This document shows, piece after piece, positions 1 to 7,564 of a DNA stretch of 64,000 nt. The DNA lies in contig JAFDYV010000009.1 in NCBI GenBank assembly GCA_018267275.1, positions 372,001 to 436,000 on the forward strand, given 5' to 3'. Source of the DNA: Bacteroidota bacterium. Lineage in GTDB: Bacteria; Bacteroidota; Bacteroidia; Cytophagales; Cyclobacteriaceae. How positions within the stretch are numbered: the stretch's first letter is position 1; each line of letters starts with the position of its first letter. Both the position numbers and the translations under genes were made by a program. The notes below the pieces were generated by a model that was not told where the DNA came from, ran no database searches, and worked only from the letters and a program-made list of their open reading frames with translations.

Positions 1-329
1 AACGGTAAAATGCCTTGTTCAAACAACCTTGAAATCTCGCTCAAGAAGATGGGAATGTATTCGCCATTCTCGCCATTGATGTTCTTTCGGATGTTGTCAG
101 AAACAAAAAGCGAATTGAAATAGAACTTGTCTTTAAACTCTGGCTTAGTGATATCCAATTGCCCTAATGTGCTTACGGCAATCAACTCAACATTTGAAAG
201 ACGTGGAGCTTGATTAGCAAGCTCGTTTAACAATAACAGAGGCGTTGCGGCACTTCCATGCACAAACACGCGATGACCTGGAGCTATCAAACGAATGGCC
301 TCAGCCGCAGAAGTGTATTGAACTGACAT
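1..329 (-). CDS. Acetyl-CoA hydrolase/transferase family protein, N-terminal part (gene runs off the window)
   Basis: About 109 residues are readable on the minus strand from an ATG at 327-329; the rest lies beyond base 1. The start MSVQYTSAAEAIRLI and the glycine-rich segment GHRVFVHGSAATP (about residues 18-30), followed by VELIAVSTLG, match the N-terminal domain of the acetyl-CoA hydrolase/4-hydroxybutyrate CoA-transferase family. These enzymes move or hydrolyse CoA from acyl-CoA through a glutamyl-CoA intermediate. The catalytic glutamate lies in the missing C-terminal part, so the substrate cannot be judged. The gene diverges from the DUF2520 gene across an 86-bp spacer in which I see no full promoter. 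Confidence 0.85.
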   Translation of the reverse strand, partial: MSVQYTSAAEAIRLIAPGHRVFVHGSAATPLLLLNELANQAPRLSNVELIAVSTLGQLDITKPEFKDKFYFNSLFVSDNIRKNINGENGEYIPIFLSEISRLFEQGILP

Positions 330-415
330 GTATAATTTATTTAATGGCCGAAAGATAGGCGCACAATCAAATGGTTGTGATGATATTTGTCAGGAAATAC
401 GATTAATTTTAGCAA

Positions 416-1201
416 ATGTCGTCTTCAAACGTTTCCATCATCGGATCAGGCAACCTGGCTTGGCACTTGGCGCCAGCGTTGGACAACGCAGGCTTCGTCA
501 TTAAAGAAGTATACAGCCGCAACCCACGGCATGCCGAGGCATTGACAGAACGTTTGTACCAAGCCGAAGTGAAAGCTTCGCTCGATTTTTCGACCAGCGA
601 TTCAACGGTTTTTATTGTAGCCGTAGCCGATGACGCAATTGCGACAATCGCACAAGAAATCATACTACCCGATGATGCCCTGTTGGTGCACACATCTGGA
701 AGCCAACCGATGGACAAACTACAATTTGCCGCGACACCGCATTTGGGTGTACTGTATCCCCTACAAACATTTTCCAAAGGCAAGAAGGTTGACTTCAAAT
801 CACTGCCCATTTTTTTGGAATCAAATACAGTGGAGGCGGAGAAAATACTATTTGAATTGGCACAAGCGATAAGCAACCAAGTCACTAAAATCACTTCTGA
901 AGAGCGCAAGGCGCTGCATGTGGCGGCTGTCTTTGCCTCGAACTTTACGAATCACATGCTTACCATTAGCCATGATATTTTGCAACATCATAGCATCGAC
1001 TTTCGCTTTCTTCGGCCCTTAATTGAAGAAACCATTCAAAAAAGCTTAACGCTTGGCCCAACGCAATCGCAAACGGGGCCTGCCAGCCGTGGCGATTTAG
1101 AAATTTTAGATAAGCATTTAGAATTTTTGCAGGACGATGAAGGTGTTGCGGAAATTTACAAAGTGGTAAGCCAGCATATTGTGGATAGGTATCAATCATA
1201 A
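416..1201 (+). CDS. Rossmann-fold/DUF2520 domain protein
   Basis: The 261-residue protein starts with VSIIGSGNLAWHLAPAL (about residues 6-22), a dinucleotide-binding GxGxxxxxL loop of the ProC/6-phosphogluconate-dehydrogenase type. LHVAAVFASNFTNHML (about 164-179) is the helical C-terminal region typical of DUF2520 proteins. The family is NAD(P)-binding and its reaction is not established; it is sometimes annotated as a possible oxidoreductase. There is no signal peptide, so it should be cytoplasmic. It reads divergently from the CoA-transferase gene and ends 59 bases before the next small secreted protein. Confidence 0.85.
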   Translation: MSSSNVSIIGSGNLAWHLAPALDNAGFVIKEVYSRNPRHAEALTERLYQAEVKASLDFSTSDSTVFIVAVADDAIATIAQEIILPDDALLVHTSGSQPMDKLQFAATPHLGVLYPLQTFSKGKKVDFKSLPIFLESNTVEAEKILFELAQAISNQVTKITSEERKALHVAAVFASNFTNHMLTISHDILQHHSIDFRFLRPLIEETIQKSLTLGPTQSQTGPASRGDLEILDKHLEFLQDDEGVAEIYKVVSQHIVDRYQS

Positions 1202-1219
1202 ACATTATTGAGATTTAAG

Positions 1220-1227
1220 TACCTTTG
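1220..1227 (+). promoter_or_regulatory. Possible -7 promoter box (TACCTTTG)
   Basis: TACCTTTG fits the Bacteroidota -7 consensus TAnnTTTG and lies 33 bases before the ATG at 1261. No TTG element is present 17-23 bases upstream, so only half of the promoter is seen. Confidence 0.35.
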
Positions 1228-1260
1228 GTTACCCAATTTTTGAATTCAACATTAACTGAT

Positions 1261-1572
1261 ATGAAAAAATACATTTTGTCATTCGCTTTATCTGCGTTGG
1301 TTGCTTCGGTTGGGTTAGCACAAGACACGGTGCGGGTAAAACCATCACAAGCGGTGCAATTGGCCCCCAACCAACCAAAGCCATTATTCATTTTAGATGA
1401 TGTAGAACTACCCGGTAGCGATTTGGGCAAACTTGAACCAAAAGATATTGAAACCGTGGAGGTGATAAAAGACGCCAAGTCGATTGAAAAGTACGGTGAG
1501 AAGGGCAAGAACGGGGTAGTGATTATTACCACAAAAAAATACAAGGAAAAGAAAGCCAAAGCGGGCAGCTAG
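1261..1572 (+). CDS. Small secreted protein resembling a free-standing TonB-plug tail
   Basis: This 103-residue protein begins with a signal peptide (MKKYILSFALSALVASVGLAQ). The ATG at 1261 is preferred over an upstream in-frame start at 1225 because it places the signal peptide at the N-terminus. Its second half reads PLFILDDVELP, then DIETVEVIKDAKSIEKYG and KGKNGVVIITTKK. This is close to the plug-domain motif of SusC/RagA-type TonB-dependent receptors (I-x-x-I-E-V-L-K-D ... Y-G-x-x-G-x-N-G-V-I-I-I-T-T-K). There is no beta-barrel, so it is not a receptor; such short plug-like proteins occur in Bacteroidota but their role is unknown to me. It should be periplasmic or surface-located. Confidence 0.7.
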   Translation: MKKYILSFALSALVASVGLAQDTVRVKPSQAVQLAPNQPKPLFILDDVELPGSDLGKLEPKDIETVEVIKDAKSIEKYGEKGKNGVVIITTKKYKEKKAKAGS

Positions 1573-1734
1573 CGCCAAACTCTTAACAAAGTGCATGTAA
1601 AGTCGGTCTTATGCCGTCCAGTATAAAGACTCCTTTAGCGGTTAAACCCCCACCACGGGTCAATTATCGGGTATAAATAGCTTTTTAAGTATTTATTCGT
1701 ACATTCACATTATTATTTTAAAAATCAGTGAGTT

Positions 1735-1845
1735 ATGCGAATGATGCCAGTTAAGTTTTATTATCAGCGGGCACGGGTTTTCGTGTATTTGCTTGCATTT
1801 TGTGCGGTAGTCTATTGGGCTTCTCAACTGCTCAACTTTTTCTAA
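1735..1845 (+). CDS. Micro-ORF A: predicted 36-residue single-span membrane peptide
   Basis: The ATG at 1735 (alternatives at 1741 and 1744) opens 36 codons ending in TAA at 1843. The peptide has a basic N-terminus, MPVKFYYQRARVF, then one hydrophobic span (VYLLAFCAVVYWASQLL) and ends NFF. It lies in a 493-bp interval between longer genes. The reason to believe it is real is the neighbouring micro-ORF at 1852, which has the same layout and a matching sequence (MPVK-x-Y-x-QRA-R/K-VF-x-YL). No function is known to me. Expression is not shown. Confidence 0.6.
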   Translation: MRMMPVKFYYQRARVFVYLLAFCAVVYWASQLLNFF

Positions 1846-1851
1846 ACTCGC

Positions 1852-1974
1852 ATGAGCCGCGGACACATGCCGGTCAAAGGCTATTTTCAAAGGGCTAAGG
1901 TCTTTGGCTACTTGATTTTGGCTGCTGCATTGGGCTGGTTCATATTCTTCATCTATCAATTTTTTCAGCAGTAG
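1852..1974 (+). CDS. Micro-ORF B: predicted 40-residue single-span membrane peptide, paralogue of micro-ORF A
   Basis: It starts six bases after the stop of the previous micro-ORF. It encodes 40 residues: a short lead MSRGH, then MPVKGYFQRAKVFGY, then a hydrophobic span (LILAAALGWFIFFIYQFF), ending QQ. Aligned from MPVK, it shares MPVK, Y, QRA, VF and YL with micro-ORF A at the same spacing. The nucleotide sequences have diverged while the peptide pattern holds, which argues for selection on the protein. The two are probably co-transcribed. They end about 90 bases before the TPR protein and could share its transcript. Confidence 0.6.
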   Translation: MSRGHMPVKGYFQRAKVFGYLILAAALGWFIFFIYQFFQQ

Positions 1975-2065
1975 CTGCGCCCCTCGCGCATGTAGTATTG
2001 TGACCTATTTCCAACACTTTCGCAATAGCGAAATTCCTACTTTTACCTCTCAAAATTTCTTCATC

Positions 2066-5000
2066 ATGCGATACGTAGCGATTGTTCTGCTTATTATTTC
2101 ATTTTCAAGCTGGGCACAGAAACCTGCCGCTCCGGCAAGCGGGCAAGATTCCATCCAACAAGTAGTTTATCAGCAAGCGCTAGAAAAACTCAAAGACGGC
2201 AAATATGCTGAGGCATCTGTACAGTTCTCGCAGCTCATCACCACCAATTTTTCAAACAAAGAGGTGTATGTGAAGCGCGGCATTGCTTATTTCTATCAAA
2301 ACGACTTTGAAAAAGCTAAAGCCGACTTAGATGAGGCAGTTAAAGCACGCATCAATACGGCCGAGTTATTTCAGTTTCGCGGCAACGCCAAATATAAGCT
2401 TGAAGACTTTCAGGGAAGCATCAGTGACCTGGAGAAAGCTGTGGCCATGGGCGTCAATCATTTTGAAACATTTGCCAATTTGGGCAATGCAAAATTTCGC
2501 GCGGAGAATTACAAAGAAGCGATAACTAACTACGACAAAGCTTTTGCCACAGGCAAAAAAGATCCTGTTCTGTACAACAATAGAGGAAAAGCCAAAATCA
2601 ATCTCAAGGATTTAACAGGCGCTGTTGCGGACTTTGATGAAGCCCTAAAACTAAAACCAGATTATGACAAAGCCCTGGAAAACCGCGCTGACACACGCTT
2701 TCAATTAAAGGATTGGAAAGGCGCTGCCGCTGACTTTGAAAAAATGATTGCCGGTGGCCGCAGTGATGAGGAACTGTTTCAAAAATTAGGAACATCAAAA
2801 TTCAACCTCGGTGACTTTGCCGGATGTGCCGATGCGCTCAAAAAAGTAGTGGCCAAAGGCGTAAAAGACAAAGAAACTTTTAGGATGCTAGGTCTTAGTC
2901 TGGCAAAGGCCAATGATTACCAAGGCACCGCCAATGCCTTAGCTGCCGCAGTGTCGCTGGGCGCAACCGACAAAGAGGTGTTTGAACAACTCGGTACTGC
3001 CCACTACTTTTTGAAAGACTACAAATCATCCATTGAATCATTAAGCCGGGCTATTGCGGCCGGGCTATCTTCCAAGGAGGCTTTTTTGTACAAGGGCAAT
3101 GCTGAGTACATCCAAAAAGATGTTGACAATGCAGTCAAAGATTTGGAGAAAGCTGTTACGTTGGGGGCTTCTGACTATGATGCCTTCAAGAATTTGGGCG
3201 ATGCCAAATTTTTGAAAAATGATTTTGCCGGAGCAATTCAGTACTATAACAAAGCAACTACATTTCCACAGGCGGATGCCGTGGTTTTCAACAATCGCGG
3301 AAAAGCAAAAGCTACGCTGGGCGATTTTGCTGGTGCATTACCAGACTATGACAAAGCCATTTCACTAAAGGCCGATTACACGAAAGCGTACCTTAACCGT
3401 GGTGTAGTACGGTTCAATCAAAGCGATTACAAAGGATCGTCAGAAGATTTGGAAAAGGCTAAGACCGAGGGCGATGCAGAGGTGCTGCGCATGCTGGGCG
3501 TTTCCAGGTATAATCTGAACGATAAGACTGCAGCGAAAAACTACCTGGAGAGTGCCTCCAAAGCAGGACTGAAAGACGCCAAAGCAAATTTCTATCTCGC
3601 CAACCTTCGCTATGATGCCAGCGAATTCAAAACTGCCATCGATGCGTACACAGCCGCTGAGGCAGGTGGTGAAAAAGACATCTCGCTTTTTGAAAAGAGA
3701 GGCAAGGCCTTGTACCAAACACAAGATTTTGGCGGAGCAATTACCGACTTAGAAAAAGTAAATCAAAAGGGCGCTCCCGATTTGGCCACAGTAGAGTTAT
3801 TGGGGATGGCGTACATGCAGCAACAAAAGACCAAAGAAGCGCTGATGAATTTAGAAAAGGCCACCATGCTGGGAAGCAAAAACAAAGACGTTTACTTTCA
3901 AGTGGGCAACGGGCGATTTAAAGACAACAATTTTGTGGGTGCGATTGCCGCCTATGATAAAGCAATTGAGTTAGGCGCGAAAGATGAGGTGATATTTAAC
4001 AATCGTGGGAAAGCAAAGTTAAATTCTGCCCAAGCAAAGGAATCAATTGCAGACTTTGATAAAGCATTGCAAGCGAAACCCAACTACACTCAGGCATTAA
4101 AGAACCGCGCAGCTGCGAACTACGCCTTAAAAGACTGGCAAAAAGTAATTGCTGATATCACAGCGTTGGGCACCAATGCGTCTGCCGATGAGCTGGCGTT
4201 GTCAGGCATGGCGAAATACCAATTGAAAGATTTTGCTGGCGCAATTGCCGATTTGAGTAAATCCATTGATGGAGGAACAAAAGAGAAACAAGCGTATTCG
4301 CTTCGCGGTAGTTCATATTTTGAAACCCAAGATTTTGCAAAAGCGCTACCCGATTTCAATAAAGCCATTGAACAAGGCGAAACATCGGCAGAAATTTTCT
4401 TTAAACGTGGAGCGTGTCGTTTCAATGCGCAAGAATACAAGGCAGCGTTGCCTGATTTGGAGAAAGCAATTGCGAACGGGTACACCGAAGGCACCGTGTA
4501 TGACATGCGCGGATTTTGTAAACTGGATAACAAAGATGCCGAAGGCGCGTTGGCCGATTTCAACACCGCTATTGAAAAAAATCCAAAGCTAAGCAACGCA
4601 TTCTACCACCGTGGTGACGCAAAATTTAGAACCAACAATTTTGCAGGCGCAGCACAGGACTATACCCAAGCCATTACCATGGGCGTACACGACCAAGTGA
4701 TTTACAACAACCGCGGCAAGGCGCAATTGAATCTGGAAAAATATGAGGAGGCCATTGCTGATTTCTCAACAGCTCTCGAAAAAAAGCCTGACTACTTACG
4801 TGCTTATGAAAATCGCTCCGCAGCTTATCTCAAAACAAAAAAATATCCGGAAGCCATAAAAGATTTGAGGCAGGTAGAAAAATTGACAGAAAAACCGACT
4901 CCAGATTTTTTTCAGCAAGTAGGCGAAACGTATTTCGAAATGAAGAACTATCCGCTAGCACAAGAATACCTAGACAGGGCCATCACAGGCGATAACCGAG

Positions 5001-5551
5001 ACAAGGGCGTGTTATTTAAGCGGGGTAAGTCGCTGGCCGAACAGAAAGAGTACCAGCTGGCAGTTCGTGATTTTGATGAAGCCTTAAAAGCAGGAGAAAA
5101 CACGGTTGCGCTGTTCCGCGAACGAGCCAATTGCTATCTAGGATTAGGCAATCGGAAGGCGGCCACTGATAACTTGGCGAAGGCTATTGCCCTAGAACCC
5201 AACAATGCCGACCTGTATTACAATAGCGGTTTGATTAAGGAAGAGGGGCAAGAATATGAAAGCGCTAAACAAGATTACGACAAGGCGATTCAGTTAAATC
5301 CTAAAGATGCCGCTGCTTTTTACGGCCGTGCGAACTGCAAAGCGGAATTGGGCGACCCAGGTGCCGGTATCGCGGACCTTGATGAAGCCATCGAACTCGA
5401 CCCGAAATCATCGGCTTACGTGAAGCTACGCGGCAACTTCAATTACGAAATCGGTAACAAAAATGCCGCCTGTGCCGATTGGCAAAAGGCAGCCGAGTTG
5501 GGCGATGCAAAGGCGAAGTTTTCGATTGAACAGTATTGCAAGAAAAAGTAG
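2066..5551 (+). CDS. Large secreted TPR-repeat protein with a seven-TPR super-repeat
   Basis: The 1161-residue protein starts at ATG 2066 with the signal peptide MRYVAIVLLIISFSSWAQ; an in-frame GTG at 2000 would bury this signal and is not used. Almost the whole chain is tetratricopeptide repeats of about 34 residues with the usual A/G at position 8 and A-I-x-D-x-x-K-A at the end (for example DFAGALPDYDKAISL). The motif NNRGKA begins at 2576, 3290, 3998 and 4706, spaced 714, 708 and 708 bases. The array therefore repeats as a block of seven TPRs about four times. The C-terminus has a Sel1-like turn (ACADWQKAAELGDAKA). TPR arrays are binding scaffolds; the partner is unknown. It is likely periplasmic. 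Confidence 0.9.
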   Translation: MRYVAIVLLIISFSSWAQKPAAPASGQDSIQQVVYQQALEKLKDGKYAEASVQFSQLITTNFSNKEVYVKRGIAYFYQNDFEKAKADLDEAVKARINTAELFQFRGNAKYKLEDFQGSISDLEKAVAMGVNHFETFANLGNAKFRAENYKEAITNYDKAFATGKKDPVLYNNRGKAKINLKDLTGAVADFDEALKLKPDYDKALENRADTRFQLKDWKGAAADFEKMIAGGRSDEELFQKLGTSKFNLGDFAGCADALKKVVAKGVKDKETFRMLGLSLAKANDYQGTANALAAAVSLGATDKEVFEQLGTAHYFLKDYKSSIESLSRAIAAGLSSKEAFLYKGNAEYIQKDVDNAVKDLEKAVTLGASDYDAFKNLGDAKFLKNDFAGAIQYYNKATTFPQADAVVFNNRGKAKATLGDFAGALPDYDKAISLKADYTKAYLNRGVVRFNQSDYKGSSEDLEKAKTEGDAEVLRMLGVSRYNLNDKTAAKNYLESASKAGLKDAKANFYLANLRYDASEFKTAIDAYTAAEAGGEKDISLFEKRGKALYQTQDFGGAITDLEKVNQKGAPDLATVELLGMAYMQQQKTKEALMNLEKATMLGSKNKDVYFQVGNGRFKDNNFVGAIAAYDKAIELGAKDEVIFNNRGKAKLNSAQAKESIADFDKALQAKPNYTQALKNRAAANYALKDWQKVIADITALGTNASADELALSGMAKYQLKDFAGAIADLSKSIDGGTKEKQAYSLRGSSYFETQDFAKALPDFNKAIEQGETSAEIFFKRGACRFNAQEYKAALPDLEKAIANGYTEGTVYDMRGFCKLDNKDAEGALADFNTAIEKNPKLSNAFYHRGDAKFRTNNFAGAAQDYTQAITMGVHDQVIYNNRGKAQLNLEKYEEAIADFSTALEKKPDYLRAYENRSAAYLKTKKYPEAIKDLRQVEKLTEKPTPDFFQQVGETYFEMKNYPLAQEYLDRAITGDNRDKGVLFKRGKSLAEQKEYQLAVRDFDEALKAGENTVALFRERANCYLGLGNRKAATDNLAKAIALEPNNADLYYNSGLIKEEGQEYESAKQDYDKAIQLNPKDAAAFYGRANCKAELGDPGAGIADLDEAIELDPKSSAYVKLRGNFNYEIGNKNAACADWQKAAELGDAKAKFSIEQYCKKK

Positions 5552-5746
5552 GCAAGTCGTTTTTGGTAAGGGTATTCCCGATACGGGATAAAGCCGTCAT
5601 ATTTTTTCATTCGTCTGCTCAAAAAGAAATTATCCATCACAACCTGACTTGCCTTTTTCGAAGCAAAATCCATCACAACCTTACATTGGTATACTAACAG
5701 CATTTTTGGTCGGTGAATTGCTGGTTACAGAGTTGACCTTTGTTAA
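5552..5746. repeat. Intergenic spacer with a 14-bp direct repeat
   Basis: This 195-bp spacer between the TPR protein and the nuclease-like gene has no convincing ORF. It carries ATCCATCACAACCT twice, at 5632-5645 and 5668-5681, so the copies start 36 bp apart. A small inverted repeat, TCCCG-ATA-CGGGA, lies further upstream. The direct repeats could be a binding site or a replication-slippage remnant. Confidence 0.45.
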
Positions 5747-6259
5747 ATGAAACTGAAAACAAGAATTGTTATGAAGAGTATCGGATTTGCGCTGTTAGGG
5801 CTCTTGCTTTCATCTATGGTATTGAGAGCCGAGGTAATTTCGGGAAAAGTGGTAGCAGTACTTGACGGCAATACGCTGGAGGTATTTACCTCAGAAAACG
5901 AAACCTATAAGATTTTGCTGTACGGGATTGACTGCCCTGAATTAGGTCAAGAGTTTGGGGAACGTGCCAAAATGTTTTTGGAGAAACTGGTTTTAAACAA
6001 AAGTGTCAACGCAGAGATCCAAGGTAAAGACCGTTGGGGAAATCGGTTGGCAATTGTATTGATAGACGGTAAAGACCCGCGTGAAGAATTGCTGCAAGAA
6101 GGCCTGGCGTGGACAGCTGAACGCAATCCGATTGACACATTTGAGTCCATCAAAGAAAAAGCAAAACAAAAAGGTAAAGGCTTGTGGAAAGACCAAGAGC
6201 CCACCCCTCCCTGGATTTACCGCAGGCAACAGACGATGACGCAGTTTAAATCAAGCTAG
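5747..6259 (+). CDS. Secreted staphylococcal-nuclease-fold protein lacking the catalytic arginines
   Basis: This 170-residue protein has a signal peptide (cleavage near residue 28; a second start at 5771 is possible) and one SNase-like domain (about 30-150). Family landmarks are VISGKVVAVLDGNT, YGIDCPE and EELLQEGLAW. Compared with the S. aureus enzyme, the glutamate (E43) is kept as E65 and D40 as D62. The position of R35 is L57, that of R87 is N99 (next to R100), and the calcium ligand D21 is N42. Loss of both transition-state arginines suggests a weak or dead nuclease, perhaps a nucleic-acid-binding protein. The C-terminal TPPWIYRR tail is typical of Bacteroidota homologues. Confidence 0.8.
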   Translation: MKLKTRIVMKSIGFALLGLLLSSMVLRAEVISGKVVAVLDGNTLEVFTSENETYKILLYGIDCPELGQEFGERAKMFLEKLVLNKSVNAEIQGKDRWGNRLAIVLIDGKDPREELLQEGLAWTAERNPIDTFESIKEKAKQKGKGLWKDQEPTPPWIYRRQQTMTQFKSS

Positions 6260-6344
6260 GCGTCAGACGGCTTTGCGGTTAGTACACAGCGGTCAGAAGC
6301 CTGAACACATATCTTGTGAAATAAATCTGTAGGAAATTCGTTAT

Positions 6345-6378
6345 ACCTCCACTATGCAAAAAAGGTGGAGGTTTTTTT
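6345..6378 (+). terminator. Terminator-like hairpin containing the start codon of the next gene
   Basis: ACCTCCAC (6345-6352) pairs perfectly with GTGGAGGT (6365-6372) across a 12-base loop, followed by a T-run (6372-6378). It has the form of a Rho-independent terminator for the nuclease-like gene. The loop holds the ATG at 6354-6356 of the following gene, and the 3' arm and T-run encode its codons 4-9. It may be both a terminator and a device limiting expression of the downstream gene. Confidence 0.6.
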
Positions 6379-6728
6379 ATGCCTTCGTGGCCATACTTTG
6401 GTCATTAAGTGCAAGCGGGCAAGACAACACAAAGGGTGATAAGTCTCCGGAGTCATTTACAGAAATTCAGGCAACCAAGAAAGTTCGCCTCACACGCGCG
6501 CAAAAAAGAAGGCAACGCCTTCTATTCAAAAAGCCAAACGTAAAACACACTGCCCGGTATGCGTATTACGTGCGGATGGAAGAAGTGGCAAAAGAAAAGC
6601 AAAAGATGTTGCGCCAGATGGCAAAGCCCCAATATTCAGACTTCGCTTACTTTGGACACAAACGCAAACCCAAACGCCACCTGCCTTACGCCATGAGGTA
6701 TTGTAAGGAGTGTGGAATTAGACACTAG
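6354..6728 (+). CDS. Small basic secreted protein of unknown function
   Basis: I do not recognise this 124-residue protein. It starts with a signal peptide (MQKRWRFFYAFVAILWSLSASGQ), which supports the ATG at 6354. The rest is strongly basic, with runs such as RLTRAQKRRQRLLFKK and GHKRKPKRHLPYAMRY, and it ends with a C-x-x-C pair (YCKECGIRH). The first codons overlap the hairpin at 6345-6378, so translation initiation is probably affected by RNA structure. High charge and secretion suggest binding to an acidic polymer such as nucleic acid or polysaccharide, which is inference only. Confidence 0.65.
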   Translation: MQKRWRFFYAFVAILWSLSASGQDNTKGDKSPESFTEIQATKKVRLTRAQKRRQRLLFKKPNVKHTARYAYYVRMEEVAKEKQKMLRQMAKPQYSDFAYFGHKRKPKRHLPYAMRYCKECGIRH

Positions 6729-6786
6729 TGGATTATTGATTTGAGATTGTTGATTTGCGAATTTAGATTTGCAATAAATCACTCGT

Positions 6787-7431
6787 GTGGACATAGCCCA
6801 ATACATCGAACACACCAACCTAAGCCCTACGCTTACCATCAAAGACATTGATAAGTTGGTGGAAGAGGCCAAGCGATTTCAATTCTTGGGAGTTTGCGTG
6901 CCACCGTTTTGGGTGAAGCGCGCGCAACACGAAATCGGCAAAGAGAAAATTCTGCTCGTGACCGCAGCCGGTTTTCCGCTGGGCTATTCCATGACGGAAA
7001 CCAAACTCGATGAAATTAAACGCGCCATCGACAATGGAGCCGATGAAGTGGACGTGGTGTGGAATGTAACTTCGTTTAAAACGGGTATTCCGTGGACAAA
7101 AATTGAAATTGCCAAGTGCAGCAAACTCACACATGACCTTCAGAAGATTTTAAAAGTGATTATTGAAACCGCTTACTTAAGCGATCAAGAAATTGTAGAA
7201 GCCTGTAAACTCTGTTCGGATGCAGGTGTCGACTTCGTAAAAACATCTACGGGATTTGCACCGGCAGGGGCTAAAGTAGAACACATCGAATTAATTCGTA
7301 AATCCCTTCCGCCACATGTAGGCATTAAAGCTTCCGGTGGAATCAAAACCAAAGAACAAACGTTGGCACTCATCCAGGCTGGGGCTGATAGAATTGGCAC
7401 TTCATCGGGAGTGAAGATAATTGCTGAATAG
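6787..7431 (+). CDS. deoC: Deoxyribose-phosphate aldolase
   Basis: This 214-residue class I aldolase splits 2-deoxyribose-5-phosphate into glyceraldehyde-3-phosphate and acetaldehyde in deoxynucleoside catabolism. The N-terminus IAQYIEHTNLSPT matches the family. Catalytic residues are visible: D89 in EVDVVWN, Schiff-base lysine K152 in VKTSTGF and K181 in KASGGI. Translation starts at GTG 6787; no in-frame ATG gives a full barrel. The next gene, gapN, also handles glyceraldehyde-3-phosphate, so the pairing makes metabolic sense. The two are 133 bases apart. Confidence 0.95.
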   Translation: MDIAQYIEHTNLSPTLTIKDIDKLVEEAKRFQFLGVCVPPFWVKRAQHEIGKEKILLVTAAGFPLGYSMTETKLDEIKRAIDNGADEVDVVWNVTSFKTGIPWTKIEIAKCSKLTHDLQKILKVIIETAYLSDQEIVEACKLCSDAGVDFVKTSTGFAPAGAKVEHIELIRKSLPPHVGIKASGGIKTKEQTLALIQAGADRIGTSSGVKIIAE

Positions 7432-7564
7432 TTTTCCACGCAAAGTTGCGAAGCGCGCAAAGAATACAAAGGCAATTTACTTTGCGACTCTGCACTTTGC
7501 ATGCAATCATAAAGTTTATCCAAAGCCAAAAACTCGTAACTTTCCCTTTCCAAAACAAACTTTC

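Noticed and set aside
409..909. Minus-strand frame opposite the DUF2520 gene
   Set aside because: The plus-strand gene has clear family motifs; this is a shadow frame.
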